Assembly: GCA_029259995.1 (NCBI GenBank)
Contig: JAJDEC010000432.1
Coordinates: 1-5,079 of the forward strand
Length of the DNA stretch: 5,079 nucleotides
Direction of reading: 5' to 3'
From: Phycisphaerae bacterium
GTDB lineage: Bacteria; Planctomycetota; Phycisphaerae; UBA1845; UTPLA1
The notes beneath the pieces are model-generated. The model had not been told where the DNA came from and did no database searches. It worked only from the letters and a program-made list of their open reading frames with translations. Position numbers and translations under genes: made by a program. Of this stretch, positions 1 to 4,938 are shown piece after piece (position 1 is the first letter of the stretch; each line of letters begins with the position of its first letter).

Positions 1-204
1 GAGGATTGGAAGGAATTCCGATCGCTTTACACGCAATTGAATGGCACGATTTGTGTGCCTCTGACAACCGAGGAATTTGTGGCCGTGCTGCTCTGCCAAC
101 CCCTGCATCCGGCGCATCCTTGTATGGCAGACATGAATAACGACGGCCTGAACGATGGTCGGGATATTCACGCGTTCGGTGTGTATCTGGTGAATGGCGG
201 CTGA
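1..204 (+). CDS. C-terminal fragment of a secreted/surface protein with dockerin-like EF-hand motif
   Basis: The gene enters from the left edge in frame 1 and ends at TGA 202-204; 67 residues are visible and the start is outside the window. Residues 44-55 read DMNNDGLNDGRD, a calcium-loop pattern with Asp/Asn at loop positions 1, 3 and 5 and Asp55 at position 12, followed by a short helix (IHAFGVYLV). The preceding FVAVLL..P segment followed by a Cys (residue 41) looks like the end of a first repeat, so this is probably a paired dockerin/EF-hand-like tail. In Planctomycetota such tails commonly close large exported proteins; their role is thought to be calcium-stabilised interaction or surface anchoring. 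The catalytic or structural part of this protein cannot be seen, so its function stays unknown. The gene converges on the next gene with only 30 bp between the two stop codons. Confidence 0.85.
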   Translation, partial: EDWKEFRSLYTQLNGTICVPLTTEEFVAVLLCQPLHPAHPCMADMNNDGLNDGRDIHAFGVYLVNGG

Positions 205-225
205 TTCACGATTGTTTTTGCAGAC

Positions 226-235
226 AGGCCGGCCT
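226..235. repeat. 10-bp perfect palindrome in the convergent intergenic gap
   Basis: AGGCCGGCCT is self-complementary over all 10 bases, and its last base is part of the stop codon of the minus-strand dehydrogenase gene. It is the only structured element in the 30-bp gap between two converging genes. It has no loop and no T-run next to it, so it does not look like an intrinsic terminator. It may be chance in GC-rich DNA. Confidence 0.35.
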
Positions 236-1377
236 CAGATTGTCTCATCCCGACGGTGCACGTGAACGCCGCGCCGCTTGAGTTCGCCGATCAGTTTTTC
301 AAACAGATCCGGCTGTCCGCCGATCCACTCCGGCGGATGCACGCCGGGGCTTTTCGTGGTTCCGGTCGACAACATCCGGGCGACAATCGTGCAGGGGAAC
401 GCCGTCGTTCTCGCCATCGATGATGTGCCAGTCTCGACATCCGTTTCATCAAACAAGTCGTAGGTGTGCCGCAGGCGCTTGCCGTTCCTGGTGCCTTCAA
501 CGATGACGCGCAGGACGGTGAATTCGGGCTCGTCAGGCTCGAGTCGCCATTGGTCCGTCAGGAGTTTCGACGTGACGTCGATGGGTCGCACGCTCGAATC
601 GCCGATCTGCATCGTGTTCGTGTCGAAGAAGCCGCCTTCACGGAAGGCTCGCATGAGTCCGCAGTGGCCGGGATAGCGCAGTGTTTTCTCACGCATGTTG
701 CTGGCCGGGATTGTGTCGAGCAGGCTGCGAAGTCCATCCGTGTTGAATCCTTCGAGCGTGCCGACGTCAGGAAACTCGAGGTGCTCGGCCTCGCTCAGGG
801 CCGGCCTGACGACGACAACGCCGTTCTCGATGAGGCGCGCGGGGCGTGTGTATTCCTCGATGACGTCGGCCGGGGCGAATGGGGCCTTGTAGTCGAACGG
901 CCACTTGCGGCGACGAGGGAGCCCGCCGACGTAGTAGGCGACGTCGTGGAGTTCGTCGAGTTCGTCGTGGCTGCGTCCGATGCAGATGTTGGCGAGACCG
1001 GGGGCGACGCCGCAGTCGTAAACGATCGTGGCGCCGCTTTCGCGCGCGATGGCGTCGAATTCCCGTGGGTCCTCGATCATGAACGAGATATCGGCGCAGG
1101 GTTTTCCGAGTCGGGCGATGGTCTGCAGCACGTTAAAGCCGAGATGGCTCGGCATGGCGCCGGCGACGGCGTCGAAGGGCGCCAGCTGTCGGGCGAGCGC
1201 CGCCGTGTCCGACAGGTCGATGACCTGCGTGGAGATTGGCGCCGAGGCGGCGGCGATCCTGAGGTTTTCTTCGCTGCCGTCGAAGACGGTTACATCCAGA
1301 TTGTCGTCGGTTGCCAGGTCGCGGGCGATCGTAGCGCCGATTCGTCCACAACCCAGAACGGCAAATTGCTTTTTCAT
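235..1377 (-). CDS. Saccharopine dehydrogenase family protein, lysine 6-dehydrogenase-like
   Basis: This 380-residue protein is a cytoplasmic NAD(P)-dependent oxidoreductase of the saccharopine dehydrogenase/reductase family. The N-terminal Rossmann fold shows GCGRIG at residues 9-14, and an acidic residue at the end of the second strand (VFD, Asp33) favours NAD(H) over NADP(H). Further family landmarks are DCGVAPG at 121-127, YYVGGLP at 148-154, EGFNTDG at 209-215 and KTLRYPGH at 231-238. The length suits single-domain saccharopine reductases and L-lysine 6-dehydrogenases, which form or reduce imines at the lysine side chain. The exact substrate cannot be read from sequence, and no other lysine-pathway gene is nearby. 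The ATG at 1377-1375 is chosen because GAGGA (1387-1383) lies 5 nt upstream and the Rossmann strand starts at residue 4. It is divergent from the potassium channel gene. A 331-codon open frame on the opposite strand is its shadow. Confidence 0.9.
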   Translation of the reverse strand: MKKQFAVLGCGRIGATIARDLATDDNLDVTVFDGSEENLRIAAASAPISTQVIDLSDTAALARQLAPFDAVAGAMPSHLGFNVLQTIARLGKPCADISFMIEDPREFDAIARESGATIVYDCGVAPGLANICIGRSHDELDELHDVAYYVGGLPRRRKWPFDYKAPFAPADVIEEYTRPARLIENGVVVVRPALSEAEHLEFPDVGTLEGFNTDGLRSLLDTIPASNMREKTLRYPGHCGLMRAFREGGFFDTNTMQIGDSSVRPIDVTSKLLTDQWRLEPDEPEFTVLRVIVEGTRNGKRLRHTYDLFDETDVETGTSSMARTTAFPCTIVARMLSTGTTKSPGVHPPEWIGGQPDLFEKLIGELKRRGVHVHRRDETI

Positions 1378-1408
1378 CCTGATCCTCGTTTGAGCGCTCC
1401 GGCGACGA

Positions 1409-1438
1409 ATTATCGATCCTGGGATCGCCTTACGCCAA
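1409..1438 (-). promoter_or_regulatory. Candidate sigma70-like promoter for the dehydrogenase gene
   Basis: Read on the minus strand, TTGGCG (1438-1433) and GATAAT (1414-1409) are separated by 18 nt. The -10 box matches TATAAT at 5 of 6 positions and the -35 matches TTGACA at 4 of 6. Transcription would start near 1402, giving a leader of about 25 nt that contains the GAGGA ribosome site. Prediction by eye only. Confidence 0.45.
1414..1427. promoter_or_regulatory. Inverted repeat inside the promoter spacer; possible operator
   Basis: CGATCC-TG-GGATCG is a perfect inverted repeat with 6-bp arms. It fills most of the spacer between the proposed -35 and -10 boxes of the dehydrogenase promoter, where a bound repressor would block polymerase. 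It also resembles the GATCCC-NNN-GGGATC gamma hairpins found later in the window, so it could instead be a decayed copy of that repeat. No regulator gene is visible. Confidence 0.3.
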
Positions 1439-1495
1439 CAAGTCGTTCTTATGCCTGTTGAATCGCGATTAACACGTTTCTTCGCTGGCAGTCAT

Positions 1496-1524
1496 TTGAG
1501 CCGCGTCGTCGCCTTGGATATATT
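1496..1524 (+). promoter_or_regulatory. Candidate sigma70-like promoter for the potassium channel gene
   Basis: TTGAGC (1496-1501) and TATATT (1519-1524) are 17 nt apart, the optimal spacing. The -10 box matches TATAAT at 5 of 6 positions and the -35 matches TTGACA at 4 of 6. Transcription would begin near 1531, about 27 nt before the ATG at 1558. The only Shine-Dalgarno-like string in that leader, AAGG at 1541-1544, is 13 nt from the start and so is weak. Confidence 0.45.
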
Positions 1525-1557
1525 CTCCACGAATCAACCAAAGGCGACACTCGATCC

Positions 1558-2550
1558 ATGCCAGCTCGCAAGAAACTCTTGTTCTCCATCGTTGCCCTGC
1601 TCGGCGTCATTTTCGTCGGCGCGATGGGATACTACCTGATTGAAGATCGGATTACGTTTCATCAGGCGATTTTTCAGACGATCATTACTGTCTCGACGGT
1701 TGGTTTCGGCAAGGAATGGAAGCTGAGTCCGGCGGGCGAGTTGTGGACGATTCTCGTCATCACGGTCGGCGTACTCGTCGTGTCGCTGGCCTTCGCATCC
1801 ATGCAGGCTATGATTGTCGGCGGAGAATTCCGTGCCGTCCTGGGGCGACAGAAATTGAAGGATCGTATCGCAAAACTTCGTGGCCATTTCATCGTGTGCG
1901 GGTTCGGCCGCATGGGCAGCCAGATTGCCGCCGAACTGATCGAGCGCGGCAAGCAGGTTGTCGTAATCGAACACAGTGCCGACCAGACGGCGCGAATCAC
2001 GGATACTCGGATCAGCTACGTGCTCGGCGACGCCGCGGATGACGACATCCTCGAAGAAGCGGGCATCGAACACGCAACGGCACTGGTGACCGTTCTGCCC
2101 GGCGATGCCGACAACGTCTTCGTCACGCTCACGGCTCGCGGTATGCGTGCGGATCTGCTGATCATTGCCCGATCGGAGGAGCCGGACACGGAGCGCAAGC
2201 TGATGCGGGCGGGGGCGAGTCGTACGATTTGTCCGCAATCGATCGGTGCTTCGCGGATCGTCAATCTGCTGGCCCGGCCCGCCGTTTCAAAGCTTGTCGA
2301 CCTGACGATGGACGCGACGGAATGGGAGATGGAGGAGATTCTCGTCCAGAAGGGATCGAAACTGGCGGGTCGATCGATTCGCGATCTGGACCTGCGCTCC
2401 CAGGCGAATCTGATGATTGTCGCCGTTCACGATGCGGCGGGGAAATCGCACGTGAATCCGGGGCCTGATTACGTATTGAATGTCGATGACGTGCTTGTCG
2501 CGATCGGACCTGCGGGCTCGGCCGAATCGCTTGCAGGGCGCGTCATATGA
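1558..2550 (+). CDS. Two-TM potassium channel with cytoplasmic RCK (TrkA-N/TrkA-C) domains
   Basis: The 330-residue protein has the order of an MthK-type ligand-gated K+ channel. Residues 7-28 form TM1, and residues 33-51 form the pore helix and selectivity filter TVSTVGFG, in which TVGFG (47-51) is a variant of the K+ signature TVGYG. Residues about 62-86 form TM2. A short linker leads to an RCK domain from about residue 110: HFIVCGFGRMG with the Rossmann glycine motif at 115-120 and the nucleotide-binding acid Glu138 in VVVIEH. Residues about 245-330 fit a TrkA-C ligand-binding domain. By family analogy it works as a tetramer in the cytoplasmic membrane and gates K+ in response to a cytosolic ligand such as Ca2+ or a nucleotide; the ligand cannot be told here. 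The ATG at 1558 places TM1 directly at the N-terminus. The glycosyltransferase follows 58 bp downstream on the same strand. Confidence 0.93.
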   Translation: MPARKKLLFSIVALLGVIFVGAMGYYLIEDRITFHQAIFQTIITVSTVGFGKEWKLSPAGELWTILVITVGVLVVSLAFASMQAMIVGGEFRAVLGRQKLKDRIAKLRGHFIVCGFGRMGSQIAAELIERGKQVVVIEHSADQTARITDTRISYVLGDAADDDILEEAGIEHATALVTVLPGDADNVFVTLTARGMRADLLIIARSEEPDTERKLMRAGASRTICPQSIGASRIVNLLARPAVSKLVDLTMDATEWEMEEILVQKGSKLAGRSIRDLDLRSQANLMIVAVHDAAGKSHVNPGPDYVLNVDDVLVAIGPAGSAESLAGRVI

Positions 2551-2608
2551 AGTTTCGCCGCCAACCTCTCCAATCGGCGGATGTCGCGTCGATCGGTTCA
2601 GCGGCCGC

Positions 2609-3850
2609 ATGATGTCCGAACAGACGGTTTATCTGATCGTCATCGCTTTCTGGAGTCTCGCCGCGCTTCACGCCGGTTATTCGCTCTGGGACGGATTCCG
2701 CTTCAACAAGTTCGTCAATGATGCGTTGCGACGCGACGACGTCGTCGATGTCGACGGGACGGATGTGCCCCGCGTGGCTGTGATCATGCCGTGCAAGGGC
2801 GTTGACGAAAAGCTGCACGAAACGGTTCGCAAGTTGTCAGCGCAGACGCTGCGACCGGCGCGCGTGATATTCACGCTGGAGTCGAAAAATGACCCCGCGT
2901 GGTCGGCGCTGGAAGGCTGGGCGTCGGAATGGCAGGACATCGCGCATGAGTTCGTCGAGGCGGGGCTGGCGACAGATCGTGGTCAGAAGGTACACAATCT
3001 GCTGGCGGCCGAACAGCGCGTCGGCGAGGACATCGATGTCATCGTGTTTCTCGATTCGGATGCCGTACCGGGTGAGGACTGGTTGGCGCATCTCGTCGCA
3101 CCGCTGGCGGATGATGCGATCGGCGTGAGTTCGGGCTATCGCTGGTACACGGCGTCGGGCGGGATCGCTGCGGGTGTGCGCTCGGCGTGGAACGCGGCGA
3201 CGGCGTCGCTGCTGGCGGACGAGCGATTGAATTTCTGCTGGGGCGGCTCGATGGCGATCCGGCGGGATCGATTCGAGTCGCTCGACGTGCGGCGATATTG
3301 GGATCGGGCGCTATCGGATGACTATCAGCTGACGCGGGCAGTTCGCGATGCGGGCCTGCGAATTCGGTTTGTGCCCCGCGCGATCGTGGCGAGTTCCGAT
3401 CAGACGACGTACCGCGGATTCATGGAATTCGCTCGTCGCCAGATGATCATCACGCGAATCTGTCATCCGGCGCTGTGGCGATCGGGTTTCCTGCTGCTCG
3501 TGAATCTGACGCTGGGCGGAATCGCTGTCGCCGCGATGACGATCGCGGGCCTCGCCGGTTGGTTCGGAACGACGACGGCCGGCTGGCTCGCGCTGGCAGG
3601 CTGGGCGTTCATCATGGCGCTGGCCGGCGCTCGGGCCTGGGCACGGCAGATCGCGCTGCGGAAGCTGATGTCACCGCCGGATCTGACATGGCGGGATTTC
3701 GCGTGGGATGTGGGATCGACGATTTCATTCGGCGGCGGTATGCACATGAATCTGTTCCTCTCGTCCATCGGCCGACGCCGGATCTGGTGGCGGGATACGC
3801 AATACGAGATGGTCTCGGCGGACGAGACGCGGATCATCGAGCGGCGATGA
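2609..3850 (+). CDS. Membrane GT2/GT21-like glycosyltransferase (ceramide glucosyltransferase/HpnI-like)
   Basis: This 413-residue inner-membrane enzyme probably moves a sugar from a nucleotide sugar to a lipid. TM1 covers residues 7-27. The GT-A domain starts at PRVAVIMPCKG (54-64). Landmarks in the GT21 order are NDPA with Asp95, GQKVHNLLAA (125-134), the DxD motif FLDSD with Asp149 and Asp151, WGGSMAIRRD (211-220) and the likely catalytic acid in LSDDYQL (Asp237/Asp238). The usual (Q/R)xxRW is replaced by RRQMIITR (276-283). Two C-terminal TM segments lie at about 294-319 and 324-341, and the end carries WWRDTQY (393-399), like the WRG..Y tail of related enzymes. ATG 2609 (or the adjacent ATG 2612) is preferred over ATG 2480: the latter overlaps the channel gene by 71 bp and adds an unrelated 43-residue leader. 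No clear Shine-Dalgarno is seen, so translation may depend on readthrough from the channel mRNA. The acceptor lipid is unknown. Confidence 0.87.
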   Translation: MMSEQTVYLIVIAFWSLAALHAGYSLWDGFRFNKFVNDALRRDDVVDVDGTDVPRVAVIMPCKGVDEKLHETVRKLSAQTLRPARVIFTLESKNDPAWSALEGWASEWQDIAHEFVEAGLATDRGQKVHNLLAAEQRVGEDIDVIVFLDSDAVPGEDWLAHLVAPLADDAIGVSSGYRWYTASGGIAAGVRSAWNAATASLLADERLNFCWGGSMAIRRDRFESLDVRRYWDRALSDDYQLTRAVRDAGLRIRFVPRAIVASSDQTTYRGFMEFARRQMIITRICHPALWRSGFLLLVNLTLGGIAVAAMTIAGLAGWFGTTTAGWLALAGWAFIMALAGARAWARQIALRKLMSPPDLTWRDFAWDVGSTISFGGGMHMNLFLSSIGRRRIWWRDTQYEMVSADETRIIERR

Positions 3851-3898
3851 GTGTTTCATGCGTTGTTCGGGTAGAATGCGTAACAAGTGGCGCCGATC

Positions 3899-3925
3899 AG
3901 AGCCGCGGCCGTGAGGAAGCGGAGG
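3899..3925. repeat. Possible dispersed-repeat fragment (GAGCCGCGGCCGTGAGG type)
   Basis: The string AGAGCCGCGGCCGTGAGG with the following AAGCGGAGG reads, on the opposite strand, as the peptide PPLPHGRGSD. From memory, PLPHGRGS recurs in spurious protein predictions from planctomycete genomes, which suggests a dispersed intergenic repeat. It contains the 8-bp palindrome GCCGCGGC at 3902-3909. Only one copy lies in this window, so repetition cannot be shown here. Confidence 0.35.
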
Positions 3926-3970
3926 TTGTTCGTCTCCAGGCGACGTGACGTTTGACGCAGACTTCAGCTC

Positions 3971-3984
3971 GTCCCGACAGGGTC
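3971..3984. repeat. Gamma hairpin, left module (degenerate)
   Basis: GTCCC-GACA-GGGTC retains only the CCC/GGG core pairs plus flanking mismatches. It aligns with the intact gamma hairpin at 4712-4726 and is followed by the same AAG.GACAATAG tail. Confidence 0.45.
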
Positions 3985-3997
3985 CAAGTGACAATAG

Positions 3998-4017
3998 CCC
4001 AGCCTTTCAAGGCTGGG
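3998..4017. repeat. Alpha hairpin, left module, + orientation
   Basis: CCCAGCCTT-TC-AAGGCTGGG is a perfect inverted repeat with 9-bp arms and a 2-nt centre. It is preceded by GACAATAG, the side that defines its orientation, and is identical to the copy at 4739-4758. Confidence 0.85.
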
Positions 4018-4042
4018 TGAAGGATGGTACATCAAGACGATT

Positions 4043-4061
4043 GCCGTCCCGGAGGGACGGC
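4043..4061. repeat. Beta hairpin, left module
   Basis: GCCGTCCC-GGA-GGGACGGC pairs over 8 bp. It is preceded by GATTGCC and followed by a smaller stem GCGA-TTG-TCGC (4062-4072). Confidence 0.8.
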
Positions 4062-4084
4062 GCGATTGTCGCCATCGTACTCAG

Positions 4085-4103
4085 CCCGTCCCGCCGGGAC
4101 GGG
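4085..4103. repeat. Beta' hairpin, left module
   Basis: CCCGTCCC-GCC-GGGACGGG pairs over 8 bp. The matching right-module stem at 4824-4842 differs by two paired changes. This hairpin is followed by AAAGACAATAG (4104-4114), the same tail that follows the gamma hairpins. Confidence 0.8.
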
Positions 4104-4126
4104 AAAGACAATAGTGACCGGCGAAT

Positions 4127-4146
4127 CCCACCGTTGAAACGGTGGG
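4127..4146. repeat. Alpha' hairpin, left module, - orientation
   Basis: CCCACCGTT-GA-AACGGTGGG is a perfect 9-bp stem followed by CTATT, so it is the alpha element in reverse. Against the other alpha copies its inner stem reads ACCG/CGGT instead of AGCC/GGCT, a change on both arms that keeps all pairs. Confidence 0.85.
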
Positions 4147-4158
4147 CTATTCTCGATC

Positions 4159-4173
4159 GATCCCTGTGGGATC
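4159..4173. repeat. Gamma' hairpin, left module
   Basis: GATCCC-TGT-GGGATC is a perfect 6-bp stem with a 3-nt loop, ending the module. It sits 37 bp before the dUTPase start and may therefore lie in that gene's 5' leader. Confidence 0.75.
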
Positions 4174-4198
4174 AAGACGGACGTCGCAATTTGTTCGT

Positions 4199-4203
4199 GG
4201 GAG
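4199..4203 (+). promoter_or_regulatory. Ribosome binding site deciding the dUTPase start
   Basis: GGGAG lies 7 nt before ATG 4211. It is the clearest Shine-Dalgarno in the window and supports ATG 4211 over ATG 4142, which would start inside the alpha' hairpin. Confidence 0.75.
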
Positions 4204-4210
4204 TGATCGA

Positions 4211-4636
4211 ATGCTCGAAGAACTTTTCAAACACCAGGCGGAACTCAATCGCAAAATCGGCTTCGACCCCGACGCACTCCACGACAAATTCGATCCCAAG
4301 CTCGCGGGCGAGTGGCTCAACAACTACATCATGGCCGCCGCCAACGAGCTGGAAGAGCTGCGCGACTGCATGTTCTGGAAGCATTGGGCCAAGGAAGCCA
4401 AGGACGGCCGCCGCTTCGAGATTCATGACCTTCAGAACGCCCGCGTCGAAGTGATCGACCTGCTCTTCTTCTGGATCAGCATGGCGCAGTGCGTCGGTAT
4501 GAATGCGAACGATGTGATGGATCTGTACAAGCAGAAACTGAAGATCAACAGCGATCGGCAGGACAACAATTATTCGATGGCCGGGAAGAAGGAAGATGAC
4601 AATAAGACGGTCGTGTTGAAACGCGAGCAGGAGTGA
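4211..4636 (+). CDS. Dimeric all-alpha dUTPase (dUTPase_2-like, MazG-related NTP pyrophosphatase)
   Basis: The 141-residue cytoplasmic protein should hydrolyse dUTP to dUMP and pyrophosphate, keeping uracil out of DNA and supplying dUMP for dTMP synthesis. It has the all-alpha NTP pyrophosphatase metal-binding motifs: ExxE at Glu46-Glu49 and, one helix pair later, ExxD at Glu80-Asp83 (ARVEVIDLLFF). The N-terminal LFKHQAELNRKIG, YIMAAANELEELRD, WKHWAKE and the C-terminal KINSDRQDNNY (111-121) match the dimeric dUTPase pattern, in which the Asn/Arg/Gln/Asp cluster near the end contacts nucleotide. Residues 122-141 form a charged tail of no clear role. The GGGAG ribosome site and the repeat origin of the upstream codons fix ATG 4211. 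The gene stands alone between two repeat modules. Related enzymes also occur in phages, so viral ancestry is possible, but no phage gene is present. Confidence 0.88.
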   Translation: MLEELFKHQAELNRKIGFDPDALHDKFDPKLAGEWLNNYIMAAANELEELRDCMFWKHWAKEAKDGRRFEIHDLQNARVEVIDLLFFWISMAQCVGMNANDVMDLYKQKLKINSDRQDNNYSMAGKKEDDNKTVVLKREQE

Positions 4637-4711
4637 TTGCGTCGAATCGCGCGGCCACGCGCACAATTCGCGCCGAATGGCATTCCGCTTCAATCGCTGG
4701 CTCTGCAAATC

Positions 4712-4726
4712 GATCCCGTAGGGATC
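4712..4726. repeat. Gamma hairpin, right module
   Basis: GATCCC-GTA-GGGATC is a perfect 6-bp stem with a 3-nt loop, followed by AAGCGACAATAG leading into the alpha hairpin. Confidence 0.75.
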
Positions 4727-4738
4727 AAGCGACAATAG

Positions 4739-4758
4739 CCCAGCCTTTCAAGGCTGGG
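4739..4758. repeat. Alpha hairpin, right module, + orientation
   Basis: This is identical to the copy at 3998-4017, with 9-bp perfect arms. The identity extends outward from GACAATAG on the left to one T on the right, 29 bases in all (4731-4759). Confidence 0.85.
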
Positions 4759-4783
4759 TTTGTGCGTCGCCGAGAAGATGATT

Positions 4784-4802
4784 GCCGCCCTGTAAGGACG
4801 GC
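4784..4802. repeat. Beta hairpin, right module (one mismatch)
   Basis: GCCGCCC and GGACGGC pair except for one C-A mismatch (4788/4798), with loop TGTAA. In RNA copied from the minus strand the mismatch becomes a U-G wobble, so the stem would still close there. Confidence 0.65.
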
Positions 4803-4823
4803 GCGAGTGCGACGCGCGTTCGC

Positions 4824-4842
4824 GCCATCCCTCCGGGATGGC
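4824..4842. repeat. Beta' hairpin, right module
   Basis: GCCATCCC-TCC-GGGATGGC is a perfect 8-bp stem. Relative to 4085-4103 an inner G-C pair is A-T and the outermost C-G pair is G-C, so both changes preserve pairing. Confidence 0.8.
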
Positions 4843-4868
4843 TGATCTTGGGGGAAGCGCAAATTCAA

Positions 4869-4888
4869 CCCAGCCTTGAAAGGCTGGG
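4869..4888. repeat. Alpha' hairpin, right module, - orientation
   Basis: CCCAGCCTT-GA-AAGGCTGGG is the reverse complement of the alpha hairpin at 4739-4758, with a perfect 9-bp stem followed by CTATTTTC. The short T-run after a GC-rich stem makes it the most terminator-like hairpin of the window for + strand transcripts such as dUTPase mRNA, though the run is too short to call it a terminator. Confidence 0.8.
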
Positions 4889-4901
4889 CTATTTTCACAT
4901 C

Positions 4902-4915
4902 GTCCCTACCGGGAC
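4902..4915. repeat. Gamma' hairpin, right module
   Basis: GTCCC-TACC-GGGAC is a perfect 5-bp stem with a 4-nt loop and ends the module. It is followed by AATC. Confidence 0.65.
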
Positions 4916-4938
4916 AATCTCCGTGCATCCTTCGCACA

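Larger units (their letters stand above)
3971..4173. repeat. Left six-hairpin composite module (gamma-alpha-beta-beta'-alpha'-gamma')
   Basis: This 203-bp stretch carries six short inverted repeats in a row: gamma 3971-3984 (degenerate), alpha 3998-4017, beta 4043-4061, beta' 4085-4103, alpha' 4127-4146 and gamma' 4159-4173. The second half is a reverse-complement version of the first, so the module is an inverted pair of half-units. The same order and near-identical spacing recur at 4712-4915. Its first 95 bases align without gaps to 4712-4806 with 69 identities by hand count, including a 29-base identical block around the alpha hairpin. It lies downstream of the glycosyltransferase gene and ends 37 bp before the dUTPase start. 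The organisation resembles REP/BIME arrays or a MITE; none of its stems has a strong T-run. Confidence 0.8.
3851..4210. other. Repeat-rich intergenic region between glycosyltransferase and dUTPase genes
   Basis: This 360-bp gap holds no convincing gene. Bases 3851-3970 contain a possible dispersed-repeat fragment (3899-3925) and otherwise little structure. Bases 3971-4173 are a six-hairpin module, and 4174-4210 are the dUTPase leader with its ribosome site. A 33-codon frame starting at ATG 3847 and open frames running through 3945-4454 are low-complexity translations of the repeats and are not called. Confidence 0.7.
4712..4915. repeat. Right six-hairpin composite module (gamma-alpha-beta-beta'-alpha'-gamma')
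   Basis: This 204-bp copy of the left module is in the same orientation: gamma 4712-4726, alpha 4739-4758, beta 4784-4802, beta' 4824-4842, alpha' 4869-4888, gamma' 4902-4915. Gamma-to-alpha and alpha-to-beta start distances are 27 and 45 nt in both modules, and alpha' to the TCCC of gamma' is 34 nt in both. An additional stem GGCGCGA/TCGCGCC (4800-4806 with 4820-4826) lies between beta and beta'. It begins 75 bp after the dUTPase stop codon. Confidence 0.8.

Noticed and set aside
466..1461. 331-codon open frame on the + strand
   Set aside because: It is antisense to the dehydrogenase gene, shows no recognisable family motif, and the minus-strand protein has a full set of family motifs and a good ribosome site.
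1534..2238. 234-codon open frame on the - strand
   Set aside because: It is the shadow of the potassium channel gene, whose pore and RCK motifs are intact; its translation is rich in Arg, Asp and His with no domain pattern.
2558..2580. Hairpin CCGCC/GGCGG between channel and glycosyltransferase genes
   Set aside because: A 5-bp stem with a 13-nt loop and no T-run is expected by chance in GC-rich DNA and gives no support for a terminator between the two genes.
2480..2608. 43-residue N-terminal extension of the glycosyltransferase
   Set aside because: It overlaps the channel gene by 71 bp and has no family similarity; the expected first TM segment begins right after ATG 2609/2612.
3847..3948. 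33-codon frame overlapping the glycosyltransferase stop (ATGA)
   Set aside because: The overlap looks like translational coupling, but the frame has no motif and runs through the possible dispersed repeat at 3899-3925.
4142..4210. 23-residue upstream extension of dUTPase
   Set aside because: Its codons come from the alpha' and gamma' hairpins, while GGGAG with ideal spacing precedes ATG 4211.
4172..4735. 187-codon open frame on the - strand
   Set aside because: It is antisense to the dUTPase gene, which has clear ExxE/ExxD motifs; its far end lies in repeat DNA.
4869..4898. Intrinsic terminator after dUTPase
   Set aside because: The stem is strong but is followed by CTATTTTC, too short and interrupted a T-run, and the same stem occurs elsewhere without any T-run.
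3971..4915. CRISPR array
   Set aside because: Repeats are several different palindromes in mixed orientations with conserved, not unique, sequence between them, and there are no equal-length spacers or cas genes.
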